This document shows, in pieces, positions 36,165 to 48,189 of a stretch of DNA of 64,000 nt. This DNA comes from Ophioderma brevispina (lineage: Eukaryota; Echinodermata; Ophiuroidea; Amphilepidida; Ophiodermatidae). Within the stretch, counting starts at the first letter, position 1. Every line of letters starts with the position of its first letter. Made by a program: the position numbers and the translations under genes. The stretch spans positions 1 to 64,000 of the forward strand of contig JAMKCH010049012.1 of the NCBI GenBank assembly GCA_023653785.1. Reading direction: 5' to 3'. The notes below the pieces were generated by a model. It did not search any database and was not told the DNA's origin. It saw only the letters and a list, made by a program, of their open reading frames with translations.

Positions 36165-36184
36165 TAATAATAATAATAATAATA
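36165..36184. repeat. (ata)n microsatellite
   Basis: A run of aat/ata units marks the left edge of duplication copy B. Confidence 0.8.
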
Positions 36185-37112
36185 GAAACGTAGACATACG
36201 TGATGTAAATTAAATACAGGGTATTGAAAACACCCATTTCTTTGTAAAGATAATAATCAAACGTTTAACCCTCGTTTTACCAAGCCTTTTTTGTAACACG
36301 GTTGGGGGGGAGGGGGAGGGGGAAAGCACTCATTGCTTACAAGTTTCATATCAGTAGATTGTTATGGTCGTCTTCTTTCCCTTGATAGCAAAATAAGTAC
36401 CAACAGACCTAATATGACATCACATAGCGTAAAGTCCGTGAGTTGGCAAAATTGCCAATTTCCACAGTGAATATATAATAGGCGAAAATCAAATTTTGCT
36501 CTAATGATGGTAAATGACTAGTTTTATATAAAAATAGAGTTATAGAGCTTATAAATATTTTCAAAAACTGTACTATATGATATTTTTGAATGACAACCAC
36601 CCCATTCATCGACTTTGACAGTATACTCTATCCCCAGTGAAGGGGCTACGTTCACATTTGTTTACTAAAATAACCCGAAAGGGTGTGAAAACAATTACCT
36701 GGGAGCTATTTAAGAAAGCGTTTATCGTTTTTACGCACGGGAGGAAAGGGTAGTAACCACCGCCTGGTAAGTCAAGGATTAATCCTCGTCTTACCAATCC
36801 TTTTTTGAAACACGGTTTACCACTTTATTCGGGTGTTCGTTATACAGCACCCAATGCTTATGATTTCTATACAAGTGGATAGTTATAGCCCTCTATTCTC
36901 CAATTGTACCAAATATACATAACTTGAATGGCGCCACAATGACGTCATAAGCCTGCGAGCCGGCACAATTGTCAACTTTCACTTTTATTATGCGAAATTT
37001 AATTTCCCACCAAAAGTTGGAATATCGGATTTTCATGCTTTTTCGGCTGTAAATGATGGCACACGACAAGATTTATAGAGTTTTAGAGCCACACTTGCAC
37101 AGCAGAAAAATG

Positions 37113-37250
37113 GGGTTAGTACATTTACTGACCCACTCGACACGACTCAGAATTCAGCAACCTTTACAGAATCACATGCACTTTATTCCGTAGAGGCTGC
37201 TGAATTCTGAGTCGTGTCAGCCAAAGTGGGGTTAGTAAATGTACCAACCC
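37113..37250. mobile_element. Palindromic element P2 with 9-bp TSD
   Basis: This 138-bp element starts gggttagtacattt and ends aaatgtaccaaccc. It is a near-complete palindrome with an acatgcactttattccg loop. The flanking duplication agaaaaatg lies at 37104-37112 and 37251-37259. Copy A has the empty site (34080-34090). The arm segment next to gaattcagca is gacacgactca, which differs from P3. A 9-bp duplication is compatible with Mutator- or Merlin-like transposition; this is inference. Confidence 0.9.
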
Positions 37251-37492
37251 AGAAAAATGTGCCATACAATTGTTTTGGGCGGTAACCATCCTCCCACCCC
37301 ACCCTTCGAGTTTGATGGCATACCCTAAACCCGGAGAAAGTGCTACCTTGGCATTTTGTCCACTAAAATGATCGGGAAGGGTGCGAAAAAAAATATCTGC
37401 AAGCCTTTTACGAAAGCTTTTAACGTTTTTGTGCACCGGAGGAAAGTTCCCTGGTAAGGCGAGGATTAACGGTTAAGAAATCAATGTTCAAT

Positions 37493-37645
37493 GGGTTGGT
37501 ACATTTTGTGACCCCACTTTGTCTGCTCCCAGTTGAATTCAGCAGCCTTAACGGATAAAGTACAGTATCAAGTGCACTTTATTCCGTCAAGGCTGCTGAA
37601 TTCAACTGGGAGCAGGCAAAGTGGGTGCAGTAAATGTACCAACCC
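37493..37645. mobile_element. Palindromic element P3
   Basis: This 153-bp element has the same terminal gggttggtacatttt, the same gaattcagcagcctt box and the same tttattccg loop as P2. Between the outer box and gaattc the arm reads ctgctcccagtt, and the opposite arm carries its exact complement. The homologous site in copy A (about 34310-34330) is empty. The target duplication is eroded; the right flank reads taatacaat and the left only caat. Confidence 0.85.
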
Positions 37646-38472
37646 TAATACAATGTTATATACTTTGCGACCATGTGTCTTCAAGTCCACAAAACGTCAC
37701 AACCTTAAAACCATAAACAGCAACCTTATATTTACATTTAAAAACAGCAAACATTGCGTCGTCCGTCTCATAAACTTGGTCCAAGTGACATGCTCAAAAT
37801 ATGTGAACTCTTCAACTTAAATTCTTTTGTAATTACTTTTCTATGACATTACTGCCGATGTTATAATCCGTCGATTTTATAATCATATTCATCCATTGTT
37901 CCTATTGTATTGCCAGATAACAGAATCCTGATTGACCCATTAACAAGATTTAATTGGCACTTCCTAGTTAGAGTAGCACGAGACAACTTCACGCACGGTG
38001 TTTGGGCACACGACCTCAACACATTTAGTCTGAATTAATTTTCCAAAACAAATTTTGGAAGTCTGTCTTTTAGCTTTGGGTAATTTGGTTCATTGCAAAC
38101 TTTACACAATGTAACTTTAACTCAATGCACTTATCACATTCCAAACACAAAAGAAACAAAAACAGAAAAAGAAGTGCTTTCAACGCAAATATGCATGATT
38201 TTTTTTACACTGAGATATGTTTGAAAGCAAATTAAAAATTTTAACAAATTGTAATATCTATGCATTGTTAGCTTAATGTAAGTCTGAAATAGGTCTTTTT
38301 TGGAATAGTTCATCTAATACAATAAATCGATTAGCAATTGATGTCGCGTGTTTACGTGTGCCATTCCTACATTTTCCCTTTTGAGCGATGTTTGTATTGG
38401 AAATGTCCGCCAATTTTTTTGTCCAAATAATATTAAGTTTCCGAATTTGCGTGGATGCACGCTTAATAATAT

Positions 38473-39667
38473 TTAAGTCCAGAGTTGCGAACTGCTTATA
38501 ACTGACAGGTTCTGAGTGATTCTCACGTCTGTGTTATTGCGCTCTTTATTACCAGGCTTACAGCAAGAAAATGCCGATCGAAATGCATGACGGTAATGCG
38601 AACTGGTGATAATGAATATAAAGGGATTAGCACACGAATTCAGAAGAATGAGTAAACGGCTGACTAGTAGTGTCATTGCATATTGAGAAGGGTTTAGGAA
38701 ACCTTCTCCAGTGATATGTCTCCTGATGTTATTGGTGTTAACCAGGCGATAGGGAGCTTGACATATGAAGAATACCGTGCCGTTGATGATCAGAATACGC
38801 GCAACCTGTTTACGAAAGTGAAACGTCGAAAACTTACAAGACTTTGAATTCTTTGATATTGTTCCAAGCCTACGACTACTCCCTAATGTGTAAATTATAC
38901 TAGCGTACATGACTACATTCAGTGCAATAGCTAAAAAGTGTGGCACTATCTGCACCATTTCACTTAAAACGAATACGTCGCTGTGAACTGTTTCGCAAAA
39001 TCGAATTATCCTGTGGAAGACTGGAATCTTGCTTCTTCATCTGGCCAAAGGAAGCACGTCCTTTCAATCTGGCATATCGTGGAACCGCGAAAACTGTCAA
39101 TGCGATTCCTATGACCCACGAAGCAGCTATCAGCTTGATGGTACGCCCTTTTCCCTTAATGACACGGTGTTTGTTATGGAGATATATAGCAAAGTATCTT
39201 TCCGCAGTGACACAAGTTAAAAGCAGTAAAGAAGCGAAGTATACAATAAGATAGGCACCAGTTTTGCAATGCATCGAAAGCACATAGCGAAGAATACGGC
39301 AACTTATCGGGCGTGAGAAAATACGTACAAGATACATTCACGCCAGGGTAGCTGCAAATGTAAGATCAGCGACTGCAACATTGACTAAGTACACGTTAGT
39401 AGTAGTACGCATAGACCGAACACGGACAACCACCATGAATGAAAACCACTTACCACAATTCCAGTGTCATAAGGAGAGGGCAAAATACTTTTGATAAAAT
39501 ATGATCAATCCCGACCATGTTTGTTTGGCGGCTGCCTCTTCATCAGATAGATTCTGGTATTTTTGCATTCGACTGAGAATTTGAGTTGTCCCATTTTGGA
39601 ACCCAATCTTCGCTTTCTTTCTTGTTTCAGTTAGCACTAATAGTGTGAGCACCATTATCCAAATCAT
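38473..39667 (-). pseudogene. Frameshifted class A GPCR, near copy of the 26326 gene
   Basis: Three minus-strand pieces line up with the intact 386-aa receptor: 39467-39667 (N-terminus to the start of TM1, with N-L-S-D-E-E-A-A), 38960-39337 (TM3 with E-R-Y to TM4 and the second loop) and 38473-38958 (TM5 to the C-terminus, with F-F-I-C-Q-A-P-Y-R and N-P-F-I-F). At least four frame changes separate them, and the TM1-TM2 section is scrambled by small indels. The loop cysteine region is also broken. It is non-functional as written. Confidence 0.92.
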
Positions 39668-40082
39668 AAGCCTATGAGAGCTCGATAAGCTTCGCCGGTT
39701 CCAACCAGTGATGACAGATTTTTGATTGATTTAGGATTCATCCTCACAATGTTTCTGATGATGCCCTCCAAGATTGATGTCTGAATATGAAGGTGGAGAA
39801 TTAATATGCGTTAAAATAACGCTCGTTGGTTTCGCCACAGTTAAAAGCTACAAAATTAACAATAACTCCTCCGATTGCAGTCTAGCCTTTGCTACATACA
39901 GATATTGAATGATGATCATATAAGCTAACGACGTTGCATTTATCTCTATTACAGACGCAGCAGACACCTTTTGGTTTATACACACGTGATTATTATAGGC
40001 AAAACTCAACAAAGAAATTGGTGGAACAATAGCGGGTGTATCAATCCATTATATATAATATAGGAAAAAACGTATCCGTCTG

Positions 40083-40640
40083 TTTAAAGGCTAAGCAGCG
40101 ATTTGCTGATCCGAAACATTGAAAAAATCATCAAAATTCGTATTTTGGTATTTTTGTTATTGGCATGGATGTGCTGACATAACCTGCAAGTGGTTGACTG
40201 AAAGACAAGGCAGTACTTTTTATCCAATTCTGTAATTTCTATACGTGCGTTTTCAAATTATTCCGACTTGAGATCAAAAAGGCCTTTCCCCGTGAATATC
40301 CCAGATTTATAAGCGTAATACTGTGCACCATGCCGGGGCACCATTACCTCTACAGTTTGACCTCAAACACAAACATTATTGATCTTTTTTTATTATGTAC
40401 TGGTGTAAACCACAATCAGCTGTTTAGTGTAGATTTTGAGACGCCATCACTATATGTCTATGTGCGGGAGACGGTATGACAAATTCCTTAAAATACTTCA
40501 TTTTTTCACTATTTGGGTTTTTTGCCTCGCTACAATAAAGTAGTTATATGGAATTGTAAATACCTATCTTTAATTTATAAGCTAAAACGCATTTCCATTT
40601 TTTTTTTATTCTCTTGCATTATCGCTGCTTATCCCTTTAA
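40083..40640. mobile_element. TTAA-flanked TIR element (aaggctaagcagcgat)
   Basis: The left end reads ttaaaggctaagcagcgatt and the right end atcgctgcttatccctttaa. These are inverted repeats with TTAA at both edges. The 558-bp interior is non-coding and unrelated by eye to the other TTAA elements; only the TTAA-AAGG edge is shared. Confidence 0.8.
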
Positions 40641-41779
40641 GTAAGACCTATACTTAGAATAACGAACTCTCGTGGATTTTTTCGAGATATTTCAGAATTG
40701 CCTGAGAGAGTCAGGCAATCGGTGGAAGATGGGGGTTGACAAATTTGTTCATACATTTAGGTTGAAACATGTGTCCATAAACATTTACAATGATGATTAT
40801 CAAAATGTTGACTACCCCCTCTACTGGCAGAATTGTGACCCCCTAAAATGGCCCTATAAGCATTTCCCAACACGGAGGAAAGGGGAATGTTCCTACATGT
40901 ACTTTTTAGACTGGTACCAATTGTAAACAAGACTATCATATAATTTAATTTTTATTTCATTTTGACAATTCATATTTTGTTTTTACATAGCAACAGAGAG
41001 TTATTCAGAAAGGCAATGGCTTGTTCTATTTCCAGGGGGGGGGGGGAGTCGTGGTATTTTCTGGTTTCCTCAAAATAGTAGAAAATACTAAAATGGCCCA
41101 AGTTTGCAAGATCATAGCAAAGTTGCCAGTGCTTTATTTGAATCCTTATTTCCATGAGAGTGTAAGTGTATTTAGATCAATCAAGTTAACAAATCCAATC
41201 AATGGTAAGTTTTTGTGTTTGAAAAAACAACAACAACATATACTTTGCTAGCTTTGTAAGTAAAAGGATTTTGTCATTTGCATAATAATCAAATATTCTG
41301 TCAATTATTTATCTTAATAGGAGAATTCTGAGGTCAAAATAATATTTTTGACATTGCTCATTATTTTTTGTAACAAAAATATTATTCATGCAATGATTAC
41401 ACAATTAAGAACATAAAATATGATGAATTTTTTATTGAAAAGGGCATCAGAAAATATAATAAATTACAAGCACACGGAAAAAGTAACTCTGCTGACCAAA
41501 ATTAAAATGAATAAATTTGGGGGCATAAAAATAAAAAAAAGATACATATGTAATGGTTGAGTGTGGGGTACCCAAATCACATGATAATTATTCAGTTAGA
41601 ATAAATAATTATTTTAGGGTTATTTTAAAAGCAGCTAAGGATAGCGACAGTTTAATATTTTTTTTTTTATATTTCATGCCTTCCAAGAGGCTTTTATTTT
41701 TTTTCCCGTGCTCAGGGATACACATTTACAAAAAAGACAAATACAAAACATACATTACAAAAATCCAATACATGTAAAT

Positions 41780-44700
41780 ATACAATAGAGAATTAGATAC
41801 TACCAAAACTTGCGAAGATATTTCATGAGACTAATCATCCGCCCTACTTGTACAATAGGTTTCTAATATGCTCCACTTGTTAATAAATTTAATCATATTA
41901 CCACCACCAATGGCAATCTGCTTCTCCAGTTTATAGGAAAATTTTATCAAATGTTTAAAAACGGCAAAGGAGGGAGCTTGATTCCAAAATCTGCTATCAT
42001 AAATCACTTTCTTAACCAAAATAAGACACAAGTTTATTAATCTATCAGATTCATTCAGGCCCAAACCCAAAAGACTTGTTTTATAATCCAGAAAGTCAAT
42101 ATCAACATGACAATTTACTTTATACCATGACTTAAAGTCATTCCAAATTCTCACAGCATGGACACATTCCCAAAAGAGGTGAATGTAATTCTCAGGATAG
42201 CTGTTACAATGAGTACAAGTATCATAATTAACAATATGCATCTTATATAATCTATTATTTGTCATTAAACAATTTAAATAAATTTTATACTGAAAAATCC
42301 TTGTCCTGATGTCATATGATGATTTAAAAGGCATAAGATAAATATCTTTCCATTCTTCCTCATTAATATTCAAATTCTCAATGTACTTCTTCTGAGAAGT
42401 AGGAGGCTTCCCCCAATTTTTTACTCAGAATTTGATTAAATAATTTTGGAAGACATATTATTGAGGGAATTTTTTTGATCCTAATACATCATATCAAGCT
42501 CTTTTAATATGCAAAGATCTCTATCAAACCTGTTCAAAATTTGCTTCCAAAATATTGGAATTGCATCTACAATGCTCTCCAATACAAAAATATTATAAGA
42601 AACCCATCTCTGCAACCAAATCAAATGGAATGATATTACCATTTTATAAAATAGACGCTAACTATTTGCAAACCACATTGTAAAAGTGCTTGTTAAACAA
42701 AGGATTTTTGTTAAGGCAAACTATGTTGATTATTTCCTAAATACACTGTGATAAGGTGTTAACTAATTGGTATTAAAAAGATCAAAAAAAGATTTAAGCA
42801 TTATCCCCAAAAAATAGAAAGTCTTCCAATTTGAATCTGCTTCGGATAAATATACAATTAAACTACCAAGTTGAGGTTTCCGCCAAATGGGGATGTTTGT
42901 AAAATCATCAAAAAGAATCTTCCAATTGGCCGATGTATGTGTAGACCTATTAACCCATTGATTTTTTGGGCATCAAATAATGACTTAAACATACAACATT
43001 TTTAAAACCACCAAATCAATATCACAATAATGTACTATTCTTATAAACCCATTTACCACCATTCTAAAACAATTAAATAAAACTTATAATATCTGTGTAT
43101 TACCATTCAGGAATATGAATTACGAAGCTAAATATAAAATTTGACAAGCAAAAGTTTTATCCACAAGGATTTCACCGCCAAGCGTCAACTTCTCATTTTC
43201 AAATATTTAATAGGGTTTGATTTGCTTTAAACCTGGGAGCAAAATTCATATTTCTGCGCAAGCACTTTCATCAATGAAAGGTTCAAAGCCAATGCTTTTA
43301 TGGGGGCTGTAGGCCAATCTATATCAAAGGGTTTATCCTTACAATGTCTTTTGAACCAAGCCATAAGCCCTGAGATTTATGAAATTCAGTTTTAAACTGA
43401 TACTTTGAGAAGGATTATAATAAGATTAGTAACATTCAAGGCAGATTGTTCACCAACTAAAATAACAGTGTGTCATCTGAATATGAAAACTAATTTAATT
43501 TCACTATCATTAACCCTTAATCCCTGAATTAAGGATTTTCCGAATTGAGCATGAAGCAGTTCAATAGCAGAATAAATAAAAGAACTAGGGGTCGCCTTGA
43601 CAGCGTACTCCCCTACTCACGAAAAATATTGAGAGTTAGTCCATATTCAACAAATACAACTATAATTATTTGTATATATAATGCTTTTACATATCTTACA
43701 AAATCTGCGGCCAAAATGCAACACTTCAGACTTCTAATAAAAAATTAAAATTCTAAAGGAATTCAAACGGCCTTCGCGAAATCAAAAATAATAATAAACC
43801 TGAAACATCTGTATTTAGTATAATCAATAATATCTGAATAGTACGAACCGAATCTCCAATATACCTGCCTTTAACAAAACCCCTTTGCTTAATATGAATC
43901 AATTTATCAATACATGCTCAACCCTACATAGCAAAGTGCTTTTGAAAGCGATCTTATAGTCACATTATAGGAAGGATAGGGGCTCCATTCATTTTAAATT
44001 ACACTGTCTTTACCTCTTTCTCAATTAAGTAATGACTGCTGTCTTTGCGGATGATGACAAATCCCCTATTAACTCCTATATTAAAAACAATTAACAAGAA
44101 AACTACCAACTAAATCCAAAATGCAAGTACCATTCACTATGCCATCATACCTGGCTTTATGGTTGACATCTATTAAGAACATGATAAATTCAGTATTTGT
44201 CAAATTCATTCGCTTTTGACTATCTCATAATCAAGCTTTAGATATATTATAATATGTAGAAAAAACATTATTACCCGACACATTTCTATAACTTTAGACT
44301 CATAAAATAGTCTTATACTAGTCACTTGCTTTTTAAAATTGTATAAGATTTGTAAACCTCAGTACCATCATTCAGAACCAATTTTTGAATGCTTCTTTCT
44401 ACTATTTCTCTTTTGCTAACCCAAAATTATTGGACTTTTTCACGTCTCTGCCCATCTGATTCTCGAAACGAAAAATAATACCACAAGTATTTTGAGTCCA
44501 AAACTTCCAACTAATTTTCACAACTTGAATCTCATCCAAAGTAATTTGAGAAGTGATGATTAGCAATAATTGCACTTCAAAACATTGGCTTTTTATCAGC
44601 TCTTTTAATTTTATCCTTTCCATATTTTAGACTTCTTTTTAAGCATACATTCATTGTAAATTCTCTAATCTTGAAATTTACCCACTCCCATTTAACTTGA

Positions 44701-45520
44701 GGATCACCAATAGAAGATCATCCAACCAAAGGTTTTTTTAAATTATTCTTCATATCCATGGAACATACTCCTCATCTTCTAGATACGAGTGTTATTGAAC
44801 TTCCAATGCCCTGACCTTTTATTGGTTCTTGTTGTAATTAGTACATCAATAAGAATGAGAATGATATGTACGTACCCCGGTAGTAATATCAGCCTTTGAA
44901 ATATACTCAAAAATAAATATTGCTAATGAGAAAAGATTCAACCTACATTGAACAAGAGGATTTGGTTGGAGCCATGTGAATCTTACAAATATTGGATTAA
45001 GAACCCTCCATATATCAATCAGAAATAATAACATCCATAATATCAGTAATTTCACAAACACTTTCTTTAATTTTCCTTTGCCCCCCTTTCTGATCGAGAT
45101 CAGCACTCAAAACACAGGTTGAAATCCCCAGCAACAATTATTCTTTCCAACCTGATTGACATTATCTTTGTTCAAAAGATCTTCAAGAAGAATAAAAATT
45201 AATCTGCAGATTTTCAACATGGGAGATAAAGTATTACAAAAATAAGTTAAAATTGACTTCATTTTAAAGAATTAATCTTTAGAACCCTAACCTCATGATC
45301 CTGATAAATATCGTTCACAGCGATATTATAAACATTACGAAAAATAAAATTGCAACTCCTCTGCTATTATTTGTTACCATGGGAAAATAAAAACTTCTGC
45401 CACCCCACTCATGTTGCCCCACTGGATTTCAACTGCTTGAGTGCTGTGGCTCTTGCACAAAATTAAATCAGCACCTGATTTTTCACACCAATTAAAAATA
45501 CTTTACGTTTTTTAAAAATT
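41780..45520 (-). mobile_element. Decayed Tx1/L1-like LINE with APE endonuclease
   Basis: Read on the minus strand, an apurinic-type endonuclease begins near 45500. It has recognisable H-S-T-Q, S-R-G-V-A-I-L, V-A-G-D-F-N-L (near 45140) and, at 44846-45106, D-I-W-R-V-L-N-P, R-F-T-W, N-P-L-V-Q-C-R-L and an eroded D-H-S. Linker sequence follows at 44402-44623. The reverse transcriptase region (about 42400-44300) is too decayed to read. The last 180 codons, at 41831-42373, are open and carry a C-x2-C...H-L-F-W-E-C zinc-knuckle typical of Tx1/L1 ORF2 C-termini. Full-length elements copy RNA into DNA at nicked targets; this copy cannot. Confidence 0.85.
41831..42373 (-). pseudogene. LINE ORF2 C-terminus (zinc-knuckle segment)
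   Basis: This open 180-aa frame is the best preserved part of the LINE just described. C-T-H-C, N-Y-I-H-L-F-W-E-C and the following aromatic-rich helix match the C-terminal domain seen in Tx1/L1 polyproteins. It begins within the element, so the Met is not a real start. It is not a host gene. Confidence 0.8.
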
Positions 45521-48180
45521 ATTATACCCTCACATTTAGAAAAATTTTTAATTTTATATTGTTGTTTTGTTTTTGTCACTCATTGATATTGTATAGCAAA
45601 GACAATCGTAGAAATCTAAGGCGATCCCAATGAGTTTTACAAGGTTCAAGTGTTGGATACATGTACATGTACATCGGAGCAGAATCAAAAAGATAGTTAT
45701 GAGCATGCGCCTAAACAGCCCAGGTGCGATAAAAGATGACGCACGGGGAATTTTCCAGAAGATTTGCCATGAATACTTTAAAAGAGGGGCAACAGGTGCA
45801 ATGAATAAAAAATTAACATCAACAACATACATGTACCAAACAAGCAAATTCGCAGGCTCTGAAGATGTGAGGTCGAAATCGTATGAAGGGGCGGATGTTT
45901 TCAACCAAGGTTACAAAAGTTAAATTACCCAAACAATACAACTTAAGCTGAATATGTGAAATCAAAATTGTATGAAGGAAAGATGATTTTCGACAAGGTT
46001 GGCGCATATTCATATACAAATTTATAGCACTTACCCAGGATTCACACAAACATACAAAACAAAGATTGAGCCACCAAAACTAGAACGATTCTAACACGAT
46101 AAACATTTTAAATCCATACAAATTCGAGTCCAAAAGATGGTATATTGTGACCCGAATGGCAAACAAAAAACAATCTACGCATACTTGAAAATGGAAATAT
46201 TCACCAATATTTCTCAAAATATGTGCCTCCAAGAAAAAACCGGCGGAGGTCACCGGCCAATTCGCCCAAGGTTATTTTAAACACTATATTAACCGACATT
46301 CAAAAAAACGTGCCGGGCCAATGTCATGTAGCCGTGAATTTTTTAAGGTTATAATTGGCGAGAAGGGAAGGGTTTTTTAAGCTGTTTTATGCGGGACACA
46401 CTGTCACTTGCGTACCTCAAATTCAAAAGGACGATTAAAAGTTAATAAAGTCCCGTGAAATTTACAGATTCTTAACCGGATTTAAACAGTTAATCTATGA
46501 GAATTCTTAAAATCCGAGTTCGTGTCCGGAGTGGTTCAGTGTATAAGGCTAAATCATGGACCTATTTTTGATGCGGGGGAATGGGAGGTGCGGGGGAATA
46601 TCACGCAGGCAAATTAGGGAACTTCATTCACGGACATTCTTAAAAACACCGCCTTACTCTTCACGAAGTAAACACGTGGTTAATGACCACGCACCAAAGC
46701 AAATGTCCGCTTTTCTCAGCTTATTTCGCAAACTGACTAACTTTTTCCTATCTACTCTCACCTTCTCCGTCCACATCGTCAGAACATGTATATCTTCTTC
46801 CTTTACTATTCATATAGTCAAACATTTTTGGAGCAGCAAAGCAACAGGGGTTTCTTCTCCGTATACCGGAGAAGCTTAATGTGAATAGGTCTAGGAGTAT
46901 AACTCTTCTTACAATTTTGTGTTGTGCAGCTTTCCGAAGGGCTCGGTGGGCACGTCAATTTCAATTTTATCTCCGTCAGGCACCTTCATATGATTATGAT
47001 AAAATACCATACATAAATTCTCTTTGCAATCTAATGATCCTCGATATTCTCCGGTATACCCACACCACAACATGTTTTCGACGGTTCTGTGGGCCAAATT
47101 CATCCAATTGTTTTTCAGTATCTACCTCGTCTTTTTACACATACTTCTGGACATTGTATTTTCATTCTCATCCCAGTTTATTTAATTCCGTTGCGCTAAT
47201 CTTCTAAATGATTAACAGTAATCTTGATTTGTTCTGTTCTTCTTCCACGGCTTTCAAACCACTTTCTAACCATCCATACGTAACAAGCACGTTTAAGGAA
47301 ACTTTTATGTTATTCCATTTATGTATATGCATCTCCGTTGTTTCAATGCCGCCATTTGGCGCACGGTTAATCTCTTCCTTGCGGGACAGTATCATTTTTT
47401 TTCTTTTTTGTGATCTAGTTTTTGGGTCCTTTTTAGTCATTTTCTTTGAGATATTTCCTATACAAAAGTACGCAAGATGATTCAGTTCAATAATGCTTGA
47501 CAGTCTGGCGGGTAAAAAACTAATCACATTGAATCAAATGTGGCGGGTCTAGCCGGAGCTTCACGGAAACACGTCCACCTTGGTCAATGACATGCGCAGA
47601 AACCTGCGACAGTTAATATTGGTTAGTTCAATCAATCATAAGAGGGCTCTTTGTCATAATGGTGTTTTCAGCGAGCTTGGGGTTTTTTTTGTTGGTTTGT
47701 CTTACTAACGTATAGGTCCTTGATTGGGTGTAGAGGATGGGCGTGTTGTCTGGTCTTGTCTTGCCACAGTGAATTGTAAATACCGAATGGTTACTTCTTG
47801 CATTAACATTTTAAAATTAAGAAAAATGTTTAAAGTGGAATTTTAACTTTTCTTTCCTAAAATTTGAGGCATATTGAAGAATATCTTAATTAGAATCGAA
47901 AAATTGAGAAACACTTCATAGAGATAGACCGATGCTATCGTATGAAAGTAAAACCTTCCTTTGACTTCAATATTTTTGGGGTATATTGTCTGAAAATTTG
48001 CCAAATTTCGCCAAAATGAACATTGAGAAAATCTGTGTTTGTAAAAGTACCCTTTTACGCCATTTCGAGCTACTCCTTCTCAAAAACTTTATCTTTGAAA
48101 TTCCAAATTGAGTATAGTATGTCAAGTGAGGGAAAGCATCTTTCTGCACGATCGATTCAAAACATATTTGCATCTTAACT
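45521..48180. other. Intergenic stretch with unassigned short frames
   Basis: Several frames of about 100 aa occur (46556-46879 +, 46881-47207 +, 47204-47527 -, 46909-47103 -) and overlap on opposite strands. The minus frame at 46909-47103 has a balanced composition (W-C-G-Y-T-G-E-Y, then M-V-F-Y-H-N-H) and the lysine-rich 47204-47527 lies just upstream of it on the same strand. They could be parts of one decayed coding sequence, but I do not recognise a family. Confidence 0.35.
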
Positions 48181-48189
48181 CAAGTTTCA

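Larger units (their letters stand above)
36185..38710. repeat. Segmental duplication, copy B
   Basis: This is the direct duplicate of 32715-35645, using the landmarks given there. Copy B alone has palindromes P2 and P3, and lacks the SINE and the nested TTAA element. About 390 bp near 37855-38245 has no clear partner in A. On the right it runs into a fuller GPCR pseudogene, so B looks like the parent of the truncated A, although the direction is inference. Confidence 0.85.

Noticed and set aside
41831..42373. A 180-aa open frame as a host gene
   Set aside because: Its zinc-knuckle and flanking sequence match the C-terminus of Tx1/L1-type LINE polyproteins, and endonuclease remnants lie upstream on the same strand.
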